A stretch of DNA of 31,674 bases from Pseudomonadota bacterium (GTDB lineage Bacteria > Pseudomonadota > Alphaproteobacteria > Sphingomonadales > Sphingomonadaceae): positions 1 through 31,674 of the forward strand of contig JAEWCW010000194.1 in NCBI GenBank assembly GCA_023390415.1, read 5' to 3'. The notes beneath the pieces were generated by a model. The model was not told where the DNA came from and made no database searches. It was given only the letters and a program-made list of their open reading frames with translations. The position numbers and the translations under genes were made by a program. Positions 1 to 8,884 of this stretch are shown here, in pieces; the stretch's first letter is position 1, and each line of letters begins with the position of its first letter.

Positions 1-86
1 CCTCCCGCTCCGCCACCACCCTTCGAAATGCGCGCGAAGCGACGGACCCGCGTTAGGGCGGCGATACGCCCGGCCTGCGCCCTGCT

Positions 87-1112
87 TCAGCCCGGGAAGA
101 CAGCGGCTCGGCCGGGGTCGATCGTCACGCCGACCGTGGCGCCGCAGTCCGGCGGTCGGTCGGGGAGGTTGAGGATGAGCTCGCGGTCCCCGGCCCGCAC
201 CGTCGCTTCCCAATAGGCGCCGCCGAAGCGCACCCGGACGATTTCCGCGGGCGCGCCGGAAGGGTCGAGACAGAGGCCTTCCGGGCGAACCATCGCAGTG
301 GCCGGCCCGTCGGCCAGCGCGGCGGCGGGGAGCGGACCGAGACAGGTCGCCGCGGTTCCGCCGCTGACGGTGGCATCAAGCAGGTTGACCGGCCCCAGCA
401 GTCGTGCGGCCTCAATCGAGCTGGGCACCAGATAGCATTCGCGCGGCGTGCCCTGCTGGAGAATCCGGCCGCCGCTCATCAGCGCGATACGGTCGCCGGT
501 CAGCATCGCCTCCTCGGGGTCGTGGGTGACGATCAGCACGGTCGCGTCCGAGGCGCGGAGCCCCGACAGTACGGCGTGGCGAACCGCCGCCTTGAGGTCG
601 CCGTCCAGCCCGGAAAAGGGCTCGTCGAGCAGGATCGCGGCCGGCTCGCGGGCAAGCGCCCGGGCGATGGCGACGCGCTGCTGCTCGCCGCCGGACAAAG
701 TGTGCGGCCAGGCGTCGGCGCGGCCGGCGAGCTTGAACTGGTCCAGCAGCTCCAGCGCACGCGCGCGCCTGGCTTTTGCGGGAAGGTGCCTCAGGCCGAA
801 GGCGATGTTCTGCGCCGCGCTGAGGTGCGGAAAGAGCGCGAAATCCTGGAAGACGAGACCGATCCCGCGCTGCTCGGCTGGGACATGGACGCCGCGCCCT
901 GTCAGCAGCTGGCCGGCCGCCTCGATCTCGCCGGACTCGGGCAACTCCAGGCCCGCGATCAGCCGAAGCAGGCTGCTCTTGCCGCAGCCCGAGGGCCCGA
1001 GAAGACAGGTGATGCTTCCGCTGTCGAGCGCTAGGCTCGCCTCGGCGACGGCAATCTTACCGCCATAGCTTTTAGTGACGGACCTTATGTCCAGGATCGG
1101 AGATTGCGGCAT
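87..1112 (-). CDS. fbpC: Ferric iron ABC transporter, ATP-binding subunit (FbpC-like)
   Basis: Cytoplasmic ATPase that would power ferric-iron uptake through the adjacent permease. The 341-residue protein has Walker A GPSGCGKS (about 39-46), Q-loop glutamine 89 in VFQDFALFP, the signature LSGGEQQR (139-146), Walker B ILLDEPFSGLD (160-170) and H-loop His197 in VTHD. About 100 C-terminal residues follow the nucleotide-binding domain and look like the TOBE-type domain of CUT1/Fbp importers. Length is normal for FbpC/PotA-type ATPases. It is the last gene of a three-gene operon and starts 11 bases after the permease stop. The specificity comes from the neighbouring binding protein, since the ATPase alone could equally suit a spermidine or thiamine importer. 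Confidence 0.93.
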   Translation of the reverse strand: MPQSPILDIRSVTKSYGGKIAVAEASLALDSGSITCLLGPSGCGKSSLLRLIAGLELPESGEIEAAGQLLTGRGVHVPAEQRGIGLVFQDFALFPHLSAAQNIAFGLRHLPAKARRARALELLDQFKLAGRADAWPHTLSGGEQQRVAIARALAREPAAILLDEPFSGLDGDLKAAVRHAVLSGLRASDATVLIVTHDPEEAMLTGDRIALMSGGRILQQGTPRECYLVPSSIEAARLLGPVNLLDATVSGGTAATCLGPLPAAALADGPATAMVRPEGLCLDPSGAPAEIVRVRFGGAYWEATVRAGDRELILNLPDRPPDCGATVGVTIDPGRAAVFPG

Positions 1113-1123
1113 CAGGCGCCGCT

Positions 1124-2728
1124 CTAGGTGCCCGGACGCGAGGCGGCAATCTTGCGGCTCAGCCAGATGGTCGGGGCGAGCGCGACGAGGATGATGAACA
1201 GCGAAGGCCAGCCCGCTTGGCCCAGCCGCTCGTCGAGCGCGTAATTGTTCGCGATCACGGCCAAAGTGTCATAGTCGAACGGGCGCAGGATGAGCGTGGC
1301 CGGCAGCTCCTTCAGGATGTCGATGAAGACGATCAAGGCTGCGGTGAGGAACGCTCCGCGCGCCACCGGAAGCTGGACCGCGAGCGCCACGCGGCCTTCG
1401 CTGAGCCCGAGATTGCGGCCGGCCTGGAGCATGGACGGCGTGATCCGGGCGAGGCCGGCGTCGATCGGCTCGAGCGCCGCCGCCATCAGCCGGGCGGCGT
1501 AGGCGTAGAGGAGGAGGAGGATTGCGGTCCAATGACCGCCGACTCCGGCGGCATTCCAGACCAGGGCGGCCGGGACGAGAAGCCCGATCGCAATCGCCGC
1601 GCCGGGCGTCGCATAGCCGAGGCTGGCGAGGCGGGCGGTGAGCGGCAGCCGCGCGCCGCCGATCGCGATCGCGCCGGCAAGGGCAGTGGTCAGCAGCGCG
1701 CCGGATAGGGCAAGCGCGAGGCTGTTGCGGCCAGCCTCGGCCAGCCGCGCGAGCTCCGGCGTGTAGGACCAGGCGTTCCAGGCGAGCCAGGCGACCGGAA
1801 GCAGCAGGCCGGCGGTGAGCAGGAGCGCGCAAAAGGCGAAGGCCCCGCCGGCGCGGATGCCGCGCAGATCGCGGACCGCGAGCGCGCGCCAGGCCGAGCG
1901 CTGATTGTCGTGGCCGCGTCCGGCGCGCCCGCGCCGCTCTATCCACAGAAGCAGGGCCGCCGCCGCGAGCAAGGGCAAGGCGAAGCGCGCCGCGCCCGCG
2001 GTCGAGCCGAAGATGGACCAGGCGCGAACCACGCCGGTGGTCAGGGTCTGGACGCTCAGGAAATAGACCGCACCGAAATCGGCCAAGGTTTCCATCACGG
2101 CCAGCGCGACGCCTGCAGCAAGCGCCGGGCGGGCGAGCGGCAGCGACGCGCGCAGGAAGGCCTGCCGCTCGGAGCAGCCGAGCAGCCGCGCCGCCTCGAG
2201 TGCGCTCGCCGACTGGCTGGTGAGCGCCGCGCGCATGGAGAGATAGACATAGGGATAGAAAGCGCAGGAGAGGACGAAGGCGGCGCCGGCGATGCTTCGC
2301 ATCTCGAACGGGAAATCGGCGCCGGTCGCTGCGCGCAGCCAAGTCCTGAGCGGGCCGGCGACATCGAACAGGTCGGCATAGGCATAAGCCAGCGCAAAGG
2401 CGGGCGCGGCAAGCGGAAGCGCAAGCGCCCAGCTGAAGAAGCCGCGGCCGGGAAAGCGGTACATCACCACCAGCCAGGCCGCCGCTGCGCCGAGCACTGC
2501 CGTCGCCCCGCCGACGAGCAGGGCGAGCCATGCCGAGGTCGCCGCATAGCGCAGCACGTCCCGGGCAGGGATTTCCGCGCCCGGGCCGGAGAGCGCGGTG
2601 ATCACGATGCCCAGGATCGGCAGCAGCGCCGCAGCGCCCGCGAGGATCGCGAGCCATTGCAGCGCGCCCCGCGGGCGCAGCGCCAACGCCGGTCGGGCGG
2701 ACGCGATGGCCTTTGCGGTTACCGCCAC
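1124..2728 (-). CDS. fbpB: Ferric iron ABC transporter, permease subunit (FbpB-like, fused double permease)
   Basis: Inner-membrane channel of the iron importer, 534 residues, with roughly twelve hydrophobic segments arranged as two homologous halves. Each half carries an EAA-type loop that docks with the ATPase: EAARLLGCSERQAFLRASLP in the first and the LQAGRNLGLSEG region in the second. This fused architecture is typical of FbpB/SfuB-type permeases, which do not need a second permease subunit. The start is a GTG at 2728 that overlaps the end of the binding-protein gene by ten bases, so translation is probably coupled. No frame damage is visible. Confidence 0.92.
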   Translation of the reverse strand: MAVTAKAIASARPALALRPRGALQWLAILAGAAALLPILGIVITALSGPGAEIPARDVLRYAATSAWLALLVGGATAVLGAAAAWLVVMYRFPGRGFFSWALALPLAAPAFALAYAYADLFDVAGPLRTWLRAATGADFPFEMRSIAGAAFVLSCAFYPYVYLSMRAALTSQSASALEAARLLGCSERQAFLRASLPLARPALAAGVALAVMETLADFGAVYFLSVQTLTTGVVRAWSIFGSTAGAARFALPLLAAAALLLWIERRGRAGRGHDNQRSAWRALAVRDLRGIRAGGAFAFCALLLTAGLLLPVAWLAWNAWSYTPELARLAEAGRNSLALALSGALLTTALAGAIAIGGARLPLTARLASLGYATPGAAIAIGLLVPAALVWNAAGVGGHWTAILLLLYAYAARLMAAALEPIDAGLARITPSMLQAGRNLGLSEGRVALAVQLPVARGAFLTAALIVFIDILKELPATLILRPFDYDTLAVIANNYALDERLGQAGWPSLFIILVALAPTIWLSRKIAASRPGT

Positions 2729-3774
2729 CCCGCCCGGCTCATCAGCGCCTGGGCCTGCGGCTGCCGACCGGCGAAGGCCGCCGCCGACATCGGGTGCGCC
2801 CGGAAGCCGGCATAGGCGTCGACCGGCGCGGGCGCGGGGACGTCCGGGCTCGCCGGATATTCATTGTTGTTCTGCGAAATGTGGCGCTGGGCGTCCGCGG
2901 AGGCGAAGAATTCGAGCAGGCGGATGGCATTGGCGCGGTTCGGCGCGCGCGCAGCGACGCCGCCGCCCGAAATGTTCACATGCGCGCCCTGGCCGTCGAG
3001 GCTGGGGAAGGCGAGCTTGACGCGGTCCGTCACCTGGCGGTCCGCCGGCTCGCCGTTCGCCATGCGGATATAATAATAGCTGTTGGTGATCGCGACCTCG
3101 CACACGCCCGCGCCGACCGCGCGGATCTGGTCTCGGTCGCCGCCTTCGGGCGGGCGCGCCATGTTGGCGACGATGCCCCGCGCCCATTGCTCCGCGCGCG
3201 GCTCCCCCCACGCCTCGACGAGCGCGCCGACCAGCGAGAGATTGTAGATATTGTCGGACGAGCGCACGCAGAGCTTGCCGCGGAAGCGGGGCGAGGCGAG
3301 CTCCTCATAGGTGTCGACCTCCTCGGGCCGGACCTTGCTCGAATCATAGGCGACGACCCGCGCGCGGCGGGTGAAGCCGTACCAATTGCCGGCCGGTTCG
3401 CGAAGATTGGCGGGAACGCGCGCGTTGAGCGTCTCGGACTGGACCGGCTGAAGCAGGCCTGCCTGCTGCGCGCGCCACAGCGCGCCGGCATCGGCGGTGA
3501 TGAAGAGGTCGGCCGGGCTGTTGGCGCCCTCGCTGCGCATCCGGGCGATCAGCTGGTCGGCATTGCCTTCGATCCGGTTGATCCGGATGCCCGTCTCGCG
3601 GGTGAATCGCTCGTAAAGCGGCAGGTCGCTGTCATAGTGGCGTGCCGTGTAGAGGTTGACCACTCCAGCGTCGGCGACTGCGTTGGAGGCATTCCCTCCG
3701 TCGCCCCCGCTCCCACAGGCCGCGAGCATGGCGGCGGCAAATGGTGCAATTAGCGAAACCCGGCTTCTGGTCAT
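2719..3774 (-). CDS. fbpA: Ferric iron ABC transporter, substrate-binding lipoprotein (FbpA/FutA-like)
   Basis: Periplasmic iron-binding protein of 351 residues, anchored as a lipoprotein. The lipobox LAAC places the modified cysteine at residue 20, followed by a Gly/Ser/Asn-rich tether. The mature start NLYTARHYDSD (about 40-50) matches the FutA/IdiA type, where the His and Tyr (His46, Tyr47 here) are iron ligands. The Tyr run 233-235 in NSYYYIRM matches the paired iron-binding tyrosines of the family. ATG 3774 follows a GAGG ribosome site. It heads the operon, and a Fur-like palindrome lies 37 bases upstream, which fits repression by iron. Confidence 0.94.
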   Translation of the reverse strand: MTRSRVSLIAPFAAAMLAACGSGGDGGNASNAVADAGVVNLYTARHYDSDLPLYERFTRETGIRINRIEGNADQLIARMRSEGANSPADLFITADAGALWRAQQAGLLQPVQSETLNARVPANLREPAGNWYGFTRRARVVAYDSSKVRPEEVDTYEELASPRFRGKLCVRSSDNIYNLSLVGALVEAWGEPRAEQWARGIVANMARPPEGGDRDQIRAVGAGVCEVAITNSYYYIRMANGEPADRQVTDRVKLAFPSLDGQGAHVNISGGGVAARAPNRANAIRLLEFFASADAQRHISQNNNEYPASPDVPAPAPVDAYAGFRAHPMSAAAFAGRQPQAQALMSRAGWR

Positions 3775-3810
3775 GGTCCATCCTCGATTGGGTGGAGCCA
3801 GCTAGCGCTA

Positions 3811-3827
3811 TTGCGAACCATTCTCAA
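3811..3827 (-). promoter_or_regulatory. Fur-like operator upstream of the iron transporter
   Basis: The 17-bp sequence TTGCGAACCATTCTCAA is an interrupted palindrome: TTG-GAA on the left mirrors TTC-CAA on the right, with 12 of 17 positions symmetric. It resembles Fur boxes and lies 37 bases before the start of the ferric-binding lipoprotein gene, where a repressor would cover the promoter. Fur binding is inferred from the motif and context. Confidence 0.65.
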
Positions 3828-3937
3828 GAGGGGTGCGTATCCTACGCTCCAACTGGCGTCGGAGCGCTGGGATACGCGCGTGAGGGGCCCGGAGCCGGGT
3901 GGGCTCGCGCTGATCTCAGTCTGGGGTCGAGAGTCAC

Positions 3938-3964
3938 GAGCGCCGGCGGATGGCGCCGGCGCTC
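3938..3964 (-). terminator. Possible terminator hairpin at the end of the pilus locus
   Basis: A perfect 10-bp inverted repeat, GAGCGCCGGC and GCCGGCGCTC, with a 7-base loop begins nine bases after the stop codon of the last pilus gene. There is no T-run on the minus-strand side, so it may be a transcript-end stabiliser or a factor-assisted terminator rather than a classical intrinsic one. Confidence 0.45.
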
Positions 3965-3972
3965 GGATAAGG

Positions 3973-4386
3973 TCAGATCGTCTGGATCTGGAAGTGGAGA
4001 ACGTCGGTGTCGAAGCCCTTTTCGCCCGGCGCTGCGGAGATCAACCGCTGGCGGAGACGCGGACCGGTGGCGCGGCTGAGCACGGCCTGGCCCGACCCGT
4101 CGAGCACGATCCGGTCGTCGCCGACCGTGACGGTGGCGCCACGGAGCGCGCCGGGCGTGTAGCTGACGACCAGCTCATAGCCCTGCGGCGCGTTGCAGAA
4201 TTCGCGAATCTGGCCGAGCGCGACGTCGTCACCCGATTGGGCGCCATAGCCGACCAGCTGGTGCTGGACGACGCAGTGGACCGGCACATGGCCGCGAAGG
4301 GTGATTCCGTAAGTTTCGGCCGCCGCCGCGACGGGCATGACGGCGAGAGAAGTGGTTGCGAAGGCAAGTGCAATATTGCGGATCAT
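3973..4386 (-). CDS. Small spore-coat-U-like pilus subunit
   Basis: A 137-residue secreted protein with a clear signal peptide (residues 1-23, ending VAAAAE). The mature part is a single short beta-rich domain with two cysteines, one in HCVVQ and one in EFCNA, which could form the usual subunit disulfide. It then has a YELVVSY strand like those of spore-coat-U (SCPU, CsuA/B-type) pilins. The C terminus ends in alternating hydrophobics (VLHFQIQTI) in place of the common YSDTI-type final strand. It is the last gene of the chaperone-usher locus, 86 bases after the putative adhesin. The context supports a minor or terminating subunit, but the family call is less secure than for its neighbours. 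Confidence 0.7.
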   Translation of the reverse strand: MIRNIALAFATTSLAVMPVAAAAETYGITLRGHVPVHCVVQHQLVGYGAQSGDDVALGQIREFCNAPQGYELVVSYTPGALRGATVTVGDDRIVLDGSGQAVLSRATGPRLRQRLISAAPGEKGFDTDVLHFQIQTI

Positions 4387-4472
4387 CGGTCACCCCAGTC
4401 CCTGTTGGGTCGTCGGGTGCCGGGCTAAGCGACAAAGTTTTTGAAATGGTTAAGGGCGGGTTCGGACTGTCC

Positions 4473-5387
4473 TTAGCGTGCCGCGACAGCGATCGAGATG
4501 ATGTCCGAATAGGTGCCGGCGCGCCGGCTCTCCATGCCGCCGATGACGACGTCGATCGGCAGGCGATCGATCCGGAAGCCGGTGCGATCGGGCATGGGCA
4601 GGATCGCGGTCCCGCCGAGGTCGACCGGCTGGCCGCCAATGGCCAGGCTGTAGGGGATGGTCCAGTCGGAGCTGGCGAGGCGCAGCCGGCCCTGGTTCAG
4701 CGACGAGACGGTGAGGTCGTAGCCGCTGGTGCTGCTGACGTTGAGCTGGAGCACGACCGGCGCGCGGCCCGGCCGGAGCTCGCCGAGATCGACCACCGCG
4801 CGGCCGTCGGTCCGCGTATAGGAACCGGCGAGGCTCATCCGCGCCGCCGACTGGACGTTGAACGCGAGCACCACCGGCGCCGAGCCGACGATCGAAAACC
4901 GCCCGTCCTGGGCGCCGATCAGCACATCCTGCGAGAACATGCCGTCGCGGGTGATCGAGGAGGTGTCGATTGCGAACCGGAAAAGCCGGGTCTCGGTCTG
5001 GTTCGGGTCCAGGGTGATGCGGTCGAAGCTCGTGTCGGGCCGCGGGCGCGACGGGCTCGGCGTGACATCAATGCCGCCGGTCAGGTCGACCAATGTATAG
5101 TCGATTCGATGGCCATTATTGTTGCCCTGGGCGAGTCCGAAGGGCGGGCTGCTGAGCTCGAAGCTCGGATTGAAGCTGCAGGCGGTGCTTCCGCTGTTGG
5201 TGAAGTGGACGGCGAACACGCCTTCTGCGGCGCCGCCGCCGAACGGGTCGTAGCCGGAGACGGTCCAAGTGCCCTGATCGGGCCGCACGGTGATCGTGCA
5301 GTCGTTCCCCGGGCGGGGCGGCGGCGCGGCGGCGGCGAGCGTCGGGATCGACAGCATCGCAGCGGCGAGAAGGGCGCGAATGATCAT
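4473..5387 (-). CDS. Two-domain spore-coat-U protein, putative tip adhesin (CsuE-like)
   Basis: A 304-residue secreted protein with a signal peptide (about 1-20). It appears to have two domains. An N-terminal domain (about 25-155) contains the cysteines in NDCTI and TACSF. A C-terminal SCPU-like domain (about 160-304) runs from VVLAFNVQ through SGYDLTVSS to the typical final strand AGTYSDIISIAV. Two-domain subunits encoded after the usher are tip adhesins in archaic Csu-type pili, and both the length and the position fit. The second domain has no cysteine, unlike most SCPU domains. The gene follows the usher stop after only three bases, so it is co-transcribed. The ligand and tip placement are inferred. 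Confidence 0.82.
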   Translation of the reverse strand: MIIRALLAAAMLSIPTLAAAAPPPRPGNDCTITVRPDQGTWTVSGYDPFGGGAAEGVFAVHFTNSGSTACSFNPSFELSSPPFGLAQGNNNGHRIDYTLVDLTGGIDVTPSPSRPRPDTSFDRITLDPNQTETRLFRFAIDTSSITRDGMFSQDVLIGAQDGRFSIVGSAPVVLAFNVQSAARMSLAGSYTRTDGRAVVDLGELRPGRAPVVLQLNVSSTSGYDLTVSSLNQGRLRLASSDWTIPYSLAIGGQPVDLGGTAILPMPDRTGFRIDRLPIDVVIGGMESRRAGTYSDIISIAVAAR

Positions 5388-5390
5388 GTC

Positions 5391-8033
5391 CTACTCCATG
5401 TTCCCAGCGCCGGAGACCAGCGGACCGAGATTGACCAGGCCGTCGCTGTCGGCCGGGACGGTGAAGGCGAAGCTGCGAATCACGCCGCCCGACGCCGAAT
5501 AGATTTCCACCCGGTAGCGACGGCCGGGATAGAGGTTCGGAATAGCGAAGCGGCCTGCCGAATTGGTAAAGAAGGGCATCGGCTGCGAGGCTTCGGCAGG
5601 TCGGCCGTCGAGCGGGATGACCCGGCCACCGAGCAGCGACGCCGGTCCACCCTCGGGGAGCATCAGCGTCCCGACCGCGCTGACGAAGGCGTCGGTGCCG
5701 ACGCGGATCGCGTAGCCGCTGCGATAGGGCGGCGTGACCCGGTAGATTCCGGGGCCGATATCGTAGCCCGCCGGCGGATCCTGAACGTCGTACTGGATCG
5801 ACTGGTTGACGTAGGAGCTGAGGAAGTTGTTCACCGCCCCGCCGAACGTGCCGCTGCGCCCGATATACTGGTTACGCGCGAGCGACTGGCCGGCGACCAC
5901 GCTCCGTCCGCGCAGATTGGGATGCGGATAGAGGATCGCGAAGCTGTCGTTGATCCGCCGGCCGAAGCCGAAGGCGCCGTCGGCGAAGGCGATGCTGGTG
6001 CCGACCCGCAGGCTCGTGATGTTGGTCGATCCGATATTCGTGAAATCGCGTCCGAAGGCGGCGTGGCTGAAGCTCGCGTCGAAGCGATTGGCCGAGTAAT
6101 CGGCAAAGGCCTGGAGGAAGCTCGCATCCGGATCGCGGGTCGCGACCGCGCCATAGCCGAGCGAGTTGATCTGGTTGGCGCCCGCGCTGGTGTAGGAGAG
6201 CTGGGCCATCTCGGTCGGGCTGTCATAGCGCGCTTCGACCCTCCGGCGGAACGTCGGCTGGTAGACGAGCGAGATGGTGAAGCCGGGGCCATCGTTCGTC
6301 GCGAAACGGCTGGGCAGGCGCGTATAATCGATTCCCGCGCGAACGCTCCAGTTCGGCGAGAAGCGGTAATTGGTCAGCGCGCCGATCCGGTAGGAGGTCG
6401 AATCGGCGTCGCGGCTGCCCTGGATCGATGCCGTCGCGGCGACCGCGAGGTCGCGCCGGATCGCGCGCGTATATTGGCCGTTGAGCGACCAGGACGCGCG
6501 GACGTCCGGCCGGTCGACCGTCAGCGAGCCGAACCTGCGCGAGAAATAGTCGGCGCGGATGGTGAAGGAATCGACCAGGCCGGCGCGGTCGATCACCTGG
6601 TCGTAGGCGATCCCCGCAGCGAAGCCCGCGCCATTCTCCGAATGGCTGGCTCCGGCGTCGACCAGAAGCCGTCCGCCCCAATCGAGGATGAACTGCGTCT
6701 GGCCGGTGAGGATCTGGACCGCTTCGGTCGCCTGGATTCCGATGCCGTAGGCCGGGCGGTTGACCGGCGCGCGGCGGAAGAAGCCGCTCAGCGCCAGCGG
6801 CCCGCCATAGGTCGGCGACCCGCCGAACCGGCGGTTCATCTTGCCGACGTAGAGACCGTATTCGAAATCGCCGGGCTCGAGGTCGATCGGATCCAGATAG
6901 GATGAATAATTGAGGTTCTGGACCGAGCCGGAGCTGTCGCGGATCTCGAGCTGAATGTCGTTGCTTCCGCTCAGCAGCGGCAGCGAGCTCAGATCATAGG
7001 TTCCGGGGTCCAGCCGAAGCTCCTGGTAGAGCGTGCCGTTGCGCATGATCCGCACGGTCGCCTCGCGCTGGAGGACGAACTGGCGGTTCCCCTGGAGGAC
7101 GCCGCTGCGATAGGCGTTGAACCGCCGCCGCTGCCGCGTCAGGCTGACTCCGCCGAGCTGCGCGAAGCTTTGCTGCCCGCGAATCTCCGGATCGAGATCG
7201 CCGAGCGACCAGCGCCGGAAGCTTTCGGGCTGGTCATAGACCAGGCGGGCATAGTTGCGGCGGAACGCGTAGGAGGTCGTCGTGCCGGAGAGGCTGGTCG
7301 AATCGGAGAACTGGCCGTCCCCCTCGATGACGATCGGGCCGACCCGGACCGCGCCGTTGAGATTGATCAGCGGATTGAGGAAGCGGCTGTCGCTCCACTG
7401 GTAGCTCGTCGCCGCATTGATGTTGAGATAGGCCGAAAAACGGGCCGGGCGGATCGTGCTGTCGTCGGTCGGCTCCACCGGCTGCGCAAACAGGTTTTCG
7501 ACGGCGCGGCTGTTGGGATCGAGCCGCACGATGACGACGCTGAGGCTTGCCGGATCATATTCGAGGCGGATCCCCGTCGCGATGAGCGTCTCAGGCGCGA
7601 ATCGTGGATCGGTGCCGAGCGCAGCGGCCAAAGTGTTGCGCGACTCGGTGTTGAGCAGCGGCAGCAGCAGGCGCAGGAAGCCGGCGGAATCGATCAGGAT
7701 GCGGTCGTCGAAGGTCAGCTGGACCTCGACGTCGCCGAGCGAACGGTCCCGATATTGAAGCGGGACAGTCATGTTGATGTCGCGCTCATAGGGATTGATG
7801 TCCGGGCGGCCGTGGCGGCCGATCGGCACACGCGGCCGGTCCGGCTCCGGATCGGTGACCGGTGGGCGCGTGCCGGGCAGCGGCACGGTCGTGTCGCGCG
7901 GCGGCGCCTGGTTCGGCGGGGTCGTGCCCGGCGCCGGCCGCGCGCCGGGCAGCGGCACGCTGACCTGGGCGCTGCCGGCCGGGACCTGGAAGCAGATCCA
8001 CGCGACCGAGCAGATCAGCGCGGCACGCCTCAT
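5391..8033 (-). CDS. Outer-membrane usher of an archaic chaperone-usher pilus (CsuD-like)
   Basis: An 880-residue outer-membrane usher that would receive chaperone-subunit complexes, polymerise them and export the fibre. It has a signal peptide (MRRAALICSVAW to about residue 22), a proline-rich stretch with two VPLPG(A/T)RP copies, an N-terminal domain (YERDINMTVPLQY, VQLTFDDRILID), a long beta-barrel rich in Tyr/Arg/Gly strands, and C-terminal domains ending near LPNLYPGRRYRVE-like sequence. Length suits the family. The open frame runs upstream to 8513, but ATG 8033 is chosen because it gives the signal peptide and forms an ATGA overlap with the chaperone stop (8030-8032). The adhesin gene follows after three bases. 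Confidence 0.93.
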   Translation of the reverse strand: MRRAALICSVAWICFQVPAGSAQVSVPLPGARPAPGTTPPNQAPPRDTTVPLPGTRPPVTDPEPDRPRVPIGRHGRPDINPYERDINMTVPLQYRDRSLGDVEVQLTFDDRILIDSAGFLRLLLPLLNTESRNTLAAALGTDPRFAPETLIATGIRLEYDPASLSVVIVRLDPNSRAVENLFAQPVEPTDDSTIRPARFSAYLNINAATSYQWSDSRFLNPLINLNGAVRVGPIVIEGDGQFSDSTSLSGTTTSYAFRRNYARLVYDQPESFRRWSLGDLDPEIRGQQSFAQLGGVSLTRQRRRFNAYRSGVLQGNRQFVLQREATVRIMRNGTLYQELRLDPGTYDLSSLPLLSGSNDIQLEIRDSSGSVQNLNYSSYLDPIDLEPGDFEYGLYVGKMNRRFGGSPTYGGPLALSGFFRRAPVNRPAYGIGIQATEAVQILTGQTQFILDWGGRLLVDAGASHSENGAGFAAGIAYDQVIDRAGLVDSFTIRADYFSRRFGSLTVDRPDVRASWSLNGQYTRAIRRDLAVAATASIQGSRDADSTSYRIGALTNYRFSPNWSVRAGIDYTRLPSRFATNDGPGFTISLVYQPTFRRRVEARYDSPTEMAQLSYTSAGANQINSLGYGAVATRDPDASFLQAFADYSANRFDASFSHAAFGRDFTNIGSTNITSLRVGTSIAFADGAFGFGRRINDSFAILYPHPNLRGRSVVAGQSLARNQYIGRSGTFGGAVNNFLSSYVNQSIQYDVQDPPAGYDIGPGIYRVTPPYRSGYAIRVGTDAFVSAVGTLMLPEGGPASLLGGRVIPLDGRPAEASQPMPFFTNSAGRFAIPNLYPGRRYRVEIYSASGGVIRSFAFTVPADSDGLVNLGPLVSGAGNME

Positions 8034-8845
8034 TGCACGAACGTGACGCTGATCGGGCCGGGTCCGAAGGCCTGCGGAACCGGCACGCGGAACATTCGCT
8101 GGGCGCCGTTCGGACCGACATAGCCGGTGCCGATCAGGGTGCTGAGCTCGGCGCTGGGAATGTCGACCCGGAGCGTCCGTCCGCTGGTGTCGCGCCCGTC
8201 GATGCGCCAGGTGATGCCGCTCATGAAGGCATGGCGCGCGCCGGTGTTGCGAAGGGTGACCTCGACGCCGGGCCGCTGATGGGCGGGCTGCTCGCCGGTC
8301 GCGGCGACCTCGATCGTCGTCGGGCGGGCTGCGACGGCCGAAACGTTCGGCTGCGCGTCGCGCGGCGCAACGACGACCAGCGCCTTCATATGGTAGACGA
8401 TCTGGAGCTGCCCCGCGCCGCCGCTGCCGTCCGGGCGATCGATCGCCACGGGGAGCTGGTTGACCGAGACATAATAGGATTGGGATGCGGTGAGCGGCTG
8501 CCTGCCGACCCACTGGACGCGGACGACCTGGCGGCCGCCCGGCGGAAGCACGCCCTGCGGCGGAACGATGAGGAAATCCTCATCGGCGGCGACTTCGGTG
8601 GCGACGCCATCCTCGCTGAAGCTGATCCGGGTGACCCGGGTCTCGAAGGCGAGATTCGCGTTCGTCGTATTCTGGACCTCGATGCGCCCAGCGGAGTTTC
8701 CGCCGGTCGGCGAGAGCTCGAGAACCATGGGGGAGACTCGCATCGCGTGCGCCGGCGTGGTGACCAGGCTGAGCACGGCGATTGCAGTGACGGCGATACG
8801 CCCGATCGCGCCGAGCCAGGCGCGCGAGCCGAAGATGACAGACAC
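8030..8845 (-). CDS. Periplasmic pilus assembly chaperone (PapD/CsuC-like)
   Basis: A periplasmic chaperone with two immunoglobulin-like domains that would cap pilus subunits before the usher. It has a signal peptide ending TTPAHA, then strand A1 MRVSPMVLELSP containing the conserved Arg. The first domain ends at the family motif YHMKALVVVAP, whose Lys corresponds to the subunit-anchoring lysine. The second domain includes NTGARHAFMSGI. I chose GTG 8845 (271 residues) over GTG 8863 because GGGGAGGG at 8854-8861 lies eight bases before it. With the upstream start, that site would fall inside the coding region. The stop overlaps the usher start as ATGA. A strong terminator precedes the gene and probably limits its expression relative to the major subunit. 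Confidence 0.92.
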   Translation of the reverse strand: MSVIFGSRAWLGAIGRIAVTAIAVLSLVTTPAHAMRVSPMVLELSPTGGNSAGRIEVQNTTNANLAFETRVTRISFSEDGVATEVAADEDFLIVPPQGVLPPGGRQVVRVQWVGRQPLTASQSYYVSVNQLPVAIDRPDGSGGAGQLQIVYHMKALVVVAPRDAQPNVSAVAARPTTIEVAATGEQPAHQRPGVEVTLRNTGARHAFMSGITWRIDGRDTSGRTLRVDIPSAELSTLIGTGYVGPNGAQRMFRVPVPQAFGPGPISVTFVQ

Positions 8846-8884
8846 CGACAATTCCCTCCCCACGACGCGGCCGAACGAGCCGCG

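Noticed and set aside
1..86. Possible gene end or RNA at the left edge
   Set aside because: No conserved frame, hairpin with T-run, or RNA signature was visible in these bases.
4356..6905. An 849-codon open frame on the plus strand across the pilus genes
   Set aside because: It lies opposite the adhesin and usher genes, has Arg/Asp/Ala-rich sequence with no domain or signal, and comes from high-GC codon bias on the other strand.
8034..8513. Upstream extension of the usher reading frame
   Set aside because: It overlaps the chaperone gene out of frame. ATG 8033 gives a signal peptide and an ATGA junction.
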